A stretch of 14,169 bases of DNA from NCBI GenBank assembly GCA_003024985.2, contig PXIH01S0021079.1; one strand, given 5' to 3'. Each line of letters opens with the position of its first letter. Position 1 is the stretch's first letter. The position numbers and the translations under genes are program-made. The notes under the pieces were generated by a model, which saw only the letters and a list, made by a program, of their open reading frames with translations, ran no database searches and had not been told where the DNA came from. Origin of the DNA: Euperipatoides rowelli. Its lineage: Eukaryota > Onychophora > Udeonychophora > Euonychophora > Peripatopsidae. Positions 8,859-14,169 of this stretch are shown here, one piece after another.

Positions 8859-9606
8859 CCTTACAAGATATAACTTTTCTGTTTAAAAGAATATTGAAAC
8901 GGAATGAAGTTTATTGACTTATTAAAGTACATTACGATAGCTTTTGACAACACAAAATGAAAATGAAACAGTAGCGGTAGTTTGTAGTATCGAAAAAGCT
9001 GTTCAATTATGTTTTTAAATTTTGTTTTCAAATGCTAAGCATGTTATAAAATGGTATTAATGGACTCGGTACCGTAATAAATTGTATTATGTTTCATTCA
9101 GGTATTTGAATTATTTTTCCAGCTCAAAATATGATAACTAAATAAATATTTCATTATTCGTTTATTATTAAACTTTAGCTTGCATTTTTTTTCTTTTTGT
9201 TTTCAGAACATATCGAATAGTTATTGTTTGTGACAAATGTTTGTGAAAATTTTATGTTCACTTTGATGTGATGGCACTAAAGATAATGGTTAATTATAGC
9301 CAGATTTTTGTAGTTTATCTTATCAGAAAAGGAAAAAAAATATCTTTTTTACAAACTAAAATATGTACATTAACAAAAATATAACATTAACTGATATTAT
9401 ATCAAATAATTTTTTAAAAAATTATATTAATATTTTAGTTAGTGTAAAGATTTTAGTTTGGAAGCAGACATGTAATCCTTTATAGAAATACTAGTTTATA
9501 AAAATGTGCTTATGTCTTTCTGTTTTCTTGTCTAATAATATACTGTAAATAAATAACTTCAGTTTGTTTAGATATTTTTTAAACAGAAAAGTTATATCTT
9601 GTGAGG
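8859..9606. mobile_element. 748-bp element with ~42-bp terminal inverted repeats
   Basis: The left end 8859-8888 matches the reverse complement of 9577-9606 at 29 of 30 positions (CCTTACAAGATATAAC... versus CCTCACAAGATATAAC...). The similarity continues with one indel to about 8900 and 9566, and faintly beyond. The interior (8901-9565) is AT-rich and has no usable open frame. This is the layout of a non-autonomous DNA transposon. TTAA (8855-8858) abuts the left end, as in piggyBac- or Kolobok-type elements, but the right flank reads ATGA. The superfamily therefore stays open. Confidence 0.7.
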
Positions 9607-9678
9607 ATGAAAGATTTCACAATTTAACAGGCTGGCGTGTTTGAGACGGGGTTATGTCACATCGCTTAAGGTAAACTA

Positions 9679-10479
9679 AGGCTCATTTATACTTCTACGC
9701 ATTGCTCATCCGTTGTGTAAAACAGACGACCTTTGCGTAAAATCATGCGCACTTGGGCAGTCAGGCATGCACTATTAAAAGACAGATAGCCATCCGTCGT
9801 TGTCCGTAAAAGTTGAAAACAAATTTACGCAAAGCTCTGCATTTGCCGTTCGGCCTGTTAGCCATTGAACCAATCATCTTAGGTTTTCTATGTAGAGTAG
9901 ACACACTGTTGTTTTTATCCTAATTGATTTTAGTTTGAAAACATCGTATTTCAATAATTGATTTGATATTTTCCAACATAATTAATTAATTTTAAAGTTA
10001 TTATAAGCAGATTATTAAAAAAATAAAAGCGTATTTGAGAAGGAATTTTAAAAAAAAACTTTATTCATAATAAATAGAAGGGAAAAAATAGGAATAGCCT
10101 ACATACACATTTTAACAACAATCGTATACACTTAGTTAATTTTAATTTGACTACATTTTTATAATGTGGATTTCAAATAATGTTACTATTTTAATAAGTT
10201 TTCCATTTAAAATAAAGGTTTTTAAATAAAGTAAAGCTAAAATATTTTGCACATTATAGGCTACTAGAAATCTATTTAAATTAATTTTGATACGGTAAAA
10301 CTAAAAACCATAACTGTTTTAAATTAGGGGAGGAATATGATTGGCTAATGTATGAAGCAATTTCATTGATTACGGACCACCTCTGCAGAAAAGTATGAAC
10401 ACATAAATGCAAATCTCTCCATTTTTCGAGACGGATATATGGAGCAAAAACCTGCTGCGTAAAAAGTATAAATGAGCCT
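9679..10479. mobile_element. 801-bp MITE flanked by TA
   Basis: The left terminus AGGCTCATTTATACTTCTAC (then GCA) at 9679-9701 is mirrored at 10456-10479 with one substitution and one extra T. TA flanks both sides (9677-9678 and 10480-10481), which fits a 2-bp TA target duplication. Alternatively, trimming two bases gives CTAA and TTAA flanks. Inside the left end there are repeated ACGCA/TGCGT motifs, including a perfect 11-bp inverted pair CTTTGCGTAAA (9731-9741) and TTTACGCAAAG (9824-9834). There is also a repeated (C)ATCCGT. The left third has many CpG, unlike the flanks, so it may be young. No transposase frame is present. It may belong to a Tc1/mariner-, PIF/Harbinger- or TTAA-type family; I cannot decide which. 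Confidence 0.8.
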
Positions 10480-10523
10480 TAATCTGGCCATGACAGGAAA
10501 AATATCATTTGCACACATAATCT

Positions 10524-10731
10524 TTGTCCATGGGAGTGAAGTGGTTTCAAGGCTACTTATATGGTGTACATTTTACTAAAGAAACTGACCATTCAGCATT
10601 AACATGGTTGCTGAATTTAAAAAATGCATCTAGTTGTGTGAGTAGATGGGTACTTTTATTTATCGAGTAAATATTATGAAATAAGGCAGAGAAAGGGGAA
10701 ATTGAATGAGGTGGCAGATGTGTTGTCCTGA
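10524..10731 (+). pseudogene. Gypsy RNase H C-terminal fragment (frameshifted)
   Basis: The first frame reads VKWFQGYLYG (10536-10565) and TDHSALTWLL (10584-10613), the conserved tail of Ty3/gypsy RNase H, with the TDH aspartate present. It then runs into TAA at 10668-10670. The family pattern resumes in the next frame from 10672 with RKGKLNEVADVLS (10690-10728). There the usual Arg codon after LS is a TGA (10729-10731), which is what a C-to-T change of CGA would give. Intact RNase H would degrade the RNA strand during reverse transcription. Confidence 0.8.
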
Positions 10732-11098
10732 GCACCTGGACAGATGTAATGTGAGGATGATGAGGTGCAAGACCTACTAGATGCAGACAGGATGATGACA
10801 GAAATGATTTTGATATGTGAAAGCATAGCAAAGCAGTGTGGCCAAGTGAGTATAAATGAAGTAGGGTCGAAAACATTCTAAGAGGAAGGACAGGTGGTAA
10901 AAGCACAAGAGGAAAATGATTATTGTAGGAAAATAAAGTAGCTACTGCTAAATAAACCATATGAGTTTACACCTAATGTTAAAATGAAGGATAATGAGGT
11001 GAGTAAAGAATATTGTATACAGGATAGAGTGATTTATTATGGGAAGGGAGTTTATAGTGATTTTTGTACCAATATATTTGAAAGGGTACATCTTAAGT
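10732..11098 (+). pseudogene. Gypsy RNase H-integrase linker, mostly one frame
   Basis: The frame of 10672 continues here with stops at only a few codons, including TAA 10147 positions into the 10 kb block (10147 + 600 = 10747 to 10749), TAA in KTF*EEG and TAG in KIK*LLL. It ends with TGA after VHLK at about 11099. The run VVKAQEENDYCRKIK followed by a charged stretch and IQDRVIYYGKGVY matches the spacing and character of the linker before the integrase zinc finger in gypsy elements. Confidence 0.55.
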
Positions 11099-11179
11099 GA
11101 GTCCTTGAAAATAAAAACTGGAAGAACACTTGTGTGAAGGTGTACTGAGGAGGGGGGAGGGGAGGATGAAGATGGTAGA

Positions 11180-11197
11180 CTGGTGGTGGTGGTGGTG
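11180..11197 (+). repeat. (TGG)n microsatellite in gypsy remnant
   Basis: About five TGG units lie between the linker and the zinc finger, where the pol frame is lost. Expansion here probably contributed to the frame damage. Confidence 0.8.
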
Positions 11198-11213
11198 ATA
11201 AGTGGACACTGAA

Positions 11214-11498
11214 CATCTGGGTATGGATAAAACCTTGATGCAGATTGCTAAATGAGCTTAATGATCTGGAATGAAGATGGATGTAGCTTATTATTTTGTG
11301 ATATGTGATTGATGTCAGAAGGAAAAAGTACCAACAGGGAGTCTAATGGAATCTGTGATAAGCCCAGAGACAAATTGTTTAGTAGGGATGGATTTAATTG
11401 ACATTTTCCAAGGAGTGTGAGCTCCTGAATACTTGATAGTTGTGGTGGACTATTTCTCGAAATGGGTGGAGATATTTGCATTGAGAAAAATTAATTAG
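11214..11498 (+). pseudogene. Gypsy integrase zinc finger and core start
   Basis: A single frame holds HLGMDKT (11214-11234, the second His of the HHCC finger), then GMKMDVAYY (11268-11294). It then has two Cys codons at 11304-11306 and 11313-11315, with a TGA between them. The core follows: VGMDLI (11382-11399), whose Asp codon 11391-11393 is the expected first catalytic residue, and EYLIVVVDYFSKWVEIFAL (11427-11483), a hallmark of gypsy integrases. Stops lie at 11253, 11259, 11262, 11310, 11418 and 11496. The second Asp and the Glu of the DDE triad are not present. Confidence 0.8.
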
Positions 11499-11687
11499 AA
11501 TTAGAAAAAGACAATGACAACCTGTCAAAATGAAAATAATTATTTTTTTAATGAAAAAAATGAAGATTCTATGCCTCTCCAAATACATTTCTTTGATAAA
11601 ATGCTATTCTTCTAAATTTGATGACAATAATTGGATCCTGATAAGTTTTTTATTTAGTAAAAAAATAAGTTTTTTATTTAGTTTTTT

Positions 11688-11707
11688 ATTTATTTATTTA
11701 TTTATTT
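11688..11707. repeat. (TTTA)n microsatellite
   Basis: About five TTTA units lie in the spacer of the 397-bp element, next to copies of AAGTTTTTTATTTAG at about 11642-11672. Confidence 0.8.
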
Positions 11708-11747
11708 TGGTGAATTCAACACCATAATCTCTTACTAAGTAAAAAAA

Positions 11748-11922
11748 CTTATCGGGATCCAATTATACTTTGGACACCATAAACTCTTATTAAATAAAAA
11801 ACTTATCGGGATATTATACTTCGTACACCATAAACTCTTATTAAATAAAAAACTTATCGGGATATTATACTTCGTACACCATAAACTCTTATTAAATAAA
11901 AAACTTATCGGGATCCAATTAT
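11748..11922. repeat. Tandem repeat, 54/51/51 bp plus partial copy
   Basis: The units start at CTTATCGGGAT: 11748-11801 (54 bp), 11802-11852 (51 bp), 11853-11903 (51 bp) and a partial fourth from 11904 that runs into the right terminal arm. Units 2 and 3 are identical. Unit 1 differs by a CCAA insertion-like change and a few substitutions. A further diverged partial copy precedes at about 11718-11747 (ACACCATAATCTCTTA...). The repeated block overlaps the inner part of the right terminal repeat, so the array probably arose by amplification of that end. Confidence 0.9.
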
Positions 11923-11971
11923 TGTCAACAAATTTAGAATACCATTTTACCAAAGAAATGTATTTGGAGAG

Positions 11972-13056
11972 TTATGTCCCGAAGATCAATATTGTGAAAG
12001 ATAACATGCTATCTCGACCCGATTTTTATGTTTATGTTTTTTATTAATAATTATATTTTTAACAAAAAAAAAAGAGTGTGCTGTATGTTATTTGAATCCG
12101 TCTCTAAATCAACTTTAATTTTAAAGCAAAAATTTCCTAATTGCCTACTAAGATTCTGCTGTTTTTAAAATTTAGTTAGATTTCCGCTTTCAGCACAATC
12201 ATTTAAGATATTCATAAATAATTTGGACAAAAAAAATGTTTTATTTTATCATTTTTATACATTAACTTACTGGTATATACTGACAATTCCTTATTTTTTT
12301 TTTTTTAAAAAATCCATTGGGAAATTTATTAATTATTCATCTTTAATCTATCAATTTATTATCTTAATCATATTTTTCCATTAAAAAAATAATTACTAGC
12401 AGTTTTAAGAGAAAAAGCAGGTCATTTGTTTAAATTTTAAATATAAATTATCTTTACAGTGTAAAGCTATAAATTAAATGATACGGTAATCCAAATTACA
12501 TTTCTAAAAGCTTTCAAAATCTAAAACAACTATTTTTAATCTTTATTAATTTTTTAAATTTTTAAAGTATATATTTAATTTTAATAAGTGCACCTTTAGA
12601 GAAAAGCATTATTAATGTTTAATTTTAAAAAATAACATCTACAATATACTTTCATATTAAAAATTCTACTTGCAAATTTCATCCAGGCAACAATAATTTA
12701 AAAAAAAAAAACCAGTGGTCAGGTTTATTTATTTATGTATCAGTATTTAAAGAAGTAATTTTTAACAGTACTAAGGCTAATTACAAAATTTTTTTTTTAA
12801 AAAAAAACAACATAAATTTCAGTAGCATAAAAAAAAAATTAAAATTAACGTCACTTTCAGCTGACCTCTGAAAGTTTAAAACCAGAGTAAGGCATGAAAG
12901 ACGAGATCTCAAAAAAAGTATGTAGAATTTAACGTGCAGATTGCTGTAACCCTTTTTCAACTAAAGTGTAAAAAAAATTCAGGACCATAAATCATTTGAT
13001 CACCTCATATATTATCACAGACATGCTTTATTAAAAAAAAATATGCTTTTCACAAA
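11972..13056. other. AT-rich DNA without a recognisable gene
   Basis: Many A/T runs occur here. Details are a 7-bp hairpin CTTTCAG/CTGAAAG (12854-12860 and 12868-12874), a sequence at 12725-12741 matching the outer 17 bp of the foldback arm at 2265, and A/T palindromes near 12788-12808. A short frame at about 11980-12030 ends in LSRPDF, faintly like the end of a gypsy RNase H, but it is too short to call. Confidence 0.5.
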
Positions 13057-13116
13057 TCCTGCAAGAGTTGTAGTGAAAAAAAAAAAATTTTTTTTTTCAC
13101 TACATCTCTTGCAGGA
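13057..13116. repeat. 60-bp near-perfect palindrome
   Basis: TCCTGCAAGAG...GTAGTG with A12 at 13076-13087 is followed by T10 at 13088-13097 and CACTAC...CTCTTGCAGGA ending at 13116. Outside the A/T centre the arms pair at 18 of 19 positions (one T/T mismatch at 13068/13105), with no real loop. The flanks do not pair, so the boundaries are sharp. It could be a minute foldback element, two inverted poly(A)-ended fragments, or an artefact at the homopolymer. Confidence 0.85.
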
Positions 13117-13532
13117 ATACCATATAGATTAAGCTTTTGGCTTTTGATTCAATTTTGGCCTAAAGCCTACAAATCGATTACTGTAGAATGCTGTCAAAGG
13201 GTTCCCTACCAAATAAGTGTCACGGTATTTCTCAACAAAAGTTAGGTAAAGTGTGCCATTGTCATTTGATCACTCTGAAAGAAATCCAAGCTGTGCCATG
13301 CAGCAGCGCCCCCTAGTTTTTACCTCATCCAAGGTTCAGGAGAATGTTTCCATGTAACCCAAATAAGTGTGCTATTTGCAAAACACTTTTATAAAGAATT
13401 CTTATTCTAGCCAAACAAGTGCATCCGGGCAGTTTTGCAGTGCATTGTGGTAAATCTAAGGTTCACTTGCATGGTGTTGAACTAGGGCACAACTACTTTT
13501 TCCATTCACCATCCCCTTTTCTCCTTGAAAGA

Positions 13533-13561
13533 CTGATAAGTGTGTATGCACACTTTATCAG
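13533..13561. repeat. Hairpin, 12-bp stem with one bulge
   Basis: CTGATAAGTGTG (13533-13544) pairs with CACACTTTATCAG (13549-13561) across a 4-nt loop, with one extra T. No T run, gene or repeat boundary gives it an obvious role. Confidence 0.7.
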
Positions 13562-13770
13562 CATTTTACGGTATATTAGTAATAAAGAAACAAGCGCCTA
13601 GAAACTGGAAGGCCTAAGTCCCATTTAGTCACAATCAAGATGGATAGTAGCCTTATTTTTTTTAATTTACAGTCCTAACCTTACCGTTACCCTGAAGCTG
13701 AACTCCAACTACATGTGAAATCCACTATGCCCCAACCCGATGATAATCTAGAGGTGAAATAATCATTTTT

Positions 13771-13786
13771 TGATCGATTTCGATCA
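13771..13786. repeat. Perfect 7-bp stem palindrome
   Basis: TGATCGA (13771-13777) and TCGATCA (13780-13786) are separated by TT. It may be a protein-binding palindrome, but nothing in the context shows this. Confidence 0.6.
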
Positions 13787-14169
13787 TTTTGACACAACTT
13801 TCGTCAGCACTTTCCGTAATGACAAAAATACATGCACAGATATTAAAAACACCATAAAATTGAACTTAGGCCCAGATATGGAAAAAGAGCTGTAGTCTGG
13901 TAGTTTGGCTACCCAAAGATTTTCCCTTTAAACCGAAGGAAATGAAGGGTTGAAAAATATATACAGTATATATAGATTACATAAAAAAAAATAGAATGAG
14001 AAAAAAAGTATAAGCAGTTCTCAATTTAGGAGTTTATTTAAAATAAACTAATTTAATTACATTACTACCATTGTTCAATTTAAACAGTAATTATTTGAAA
14101 TAATAATCATCAAAATAGTTAAATTTTAACTGTAAAAAAATAAAACTTTAATTTCTTATTTGATTTTGA

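Larger units (their letters stand above)
10524..11498 (+). pseudogene. Ty3/gypsy pol remnant: RNase H to integrase
   Basis: This is a broken but collinear piece of a Ty3/gypsy pol gene: the end of RNase H, the linker, the integrase zinc finger and the start of the integrase core. It is cut by at least one frameshift in RNase H, further frame changes around 11100-11213, and many stops. It starts about 45 bp after the MITE ends and stops about 75 bp before the next inverted-repeat element. Reverse transcriptase, protease, gag and LTRs are not seen. It cannot be the missing part of the fragment at 6755-7030, because that C-terminal piece lies upstream on the same strand. Two separate insertions, or a rearrangement, are implied. 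Minus-strand frames over this region (10960-10553, 11481-11248, 11588-11394) are shadows. Confidence 0.8.
11575..11971. mobile_element. 397-bp inverted-repeat element with internal tandem repeats
   Basis: The left arm 11575-11656 and right arm 11893-11971 are inverted copies, identical at 75 of 79 aligned positions plus a 3-nt gap. Both begin CTCTCCAAATACATTTC. Between them are an A/T and TTTA-rich spacer and 51/54-bp tandem units made partly of the inner right arm. There is no transposase. Both flanking 8-mers (TTCTATGC and TTATGTCC) agree at only 5 of 8 positions, so no clear target duplication is seen. Open frames across it (11530-11727 plus, 11953-11735 minus) give a repeated ISFLFN-type peptide only because 51 is a multiple of three. 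They are not genes. Confidence 0.8.
13117..14169. other. Intergenic DNA, less AT-rich in 13190-13760
   Basis: A moderately GC-richer block (about 13190-13760) contains AGCGCCCCCTAG (about 13304-13315) and GTGCATTGTGG (about 13440-13450). Such words are common in old dispersed repeats, but no termini or coding family are recognisable. The 60-codon frame 13419-13601 (+) resembles no known protein. After 13760 the sequence returns to A/T-rich DNA. Confidence 0.45.

Noticed and set aside
8757-9680. Direct repeat TAAACTAAGG at about 8760 and 9672 as a possible target duplication for a composite element
   Set aside because: Only 10 bp match, the positions do not abut the ends of either inverted-repeat element consistently, and the second copy overlaps the MITE terminus.
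10553-10960. 135-codon minus-strand open frame
   Set aside because: Antisense shadow of the gypsy RNase H and linker remnant, whose motifs are clear on the plus strand.
11735-11953. Minus-strand frame encoding a 17-residue repeated peptide
   Set aside because: It follows from the 51-bp tandem repeat being a multiple of three. The same peptide appears from the inverted arm on the other strand, so it is element structure and not a repeat protein.
13419-13601. 60-codon plus-strand open frame
   Set aside because: Short, with no family resemblance, and it contains a hairpin (13533-13561). No splice or start context supports it.
1-14169. CRISPR arrays, tRNA/rRNA genes, bacterial operons or viral gene sets
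   Set aside because: No regularly spaced repeats, no cloverleaf or rRNA-like sequence, and no long continuous genes were seen on either strand.

Overview
This is an AT-rich (clearly under 35% GC), gene-poor stretch of a eukaryotic nuclear genome, most likely from an invertebrate animal. The evidence is a spliced exon with U2-type splice signals, several DNA-transposon remnants of the hAT/MITE kind, decayed Ty3/gypsy retrotransposon pol fragments, microsatellites and long A/T runs. The species cannot be named from the sequence. There are no operons, tRNAs, rRNAs, CRISPR arrays or bacterial signals.

The only host gene evidence is one exon on the minus strand (8094-7953). It has a clean 3' splice acceptor, a short 5' UTR with an in-frame stop, an ATG, 29 codons of a Lys/Glu-rich N terminus and a strong GTGAGT donor. 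Its transcript must therefore have a non-coding exon at higher coordinates, and coding exons at lower coordinates that I could not find. A more GC- and CpG-rich patch (about 8430-8790) upstream of it could hold exon 1 or the promoter.

The rest is mostly mobile-element debris. (1) 286-811 is a short hAT element with a perfect 8-bp target duplication. (2) 1904-2145 and 3507-3645 are two diverged copies of an unnamed repeat that differ by clean indels. (3) 2265-2343 is a perfect 25-bp inverted repeat. (4) 5366-6083 is an old hAT element with eroded ends but a perfect 8-bp target duplication. (5) 6755-7030 is the C-terminal part of a Ty3/gypsy integrase. (6) 8859-9606 is a 748-bp inverted-repeat element. 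(7) 9679-10479 is an 801-bp MITE flanked by TA. (8) 10524-11498 is a broken gypsy RNase H-integrase region from a different copy than (5). (9) 11575-11971 is a 397-bp element with ~80-bp terminal inverted repeats and internal 51/54-bp tandem repeats. (10) 13057-13116 is a 60-bp near-perfect palindrome. The intervals between these are AT-rich and show no supportable gene.

No set of cooperating genes is visible. The interest lies in the density and layering of non-autonomous elements between about 8.8 and 12 kb, and in the 397-bp element whose interior appears to be amplified from its own terminal repeat.
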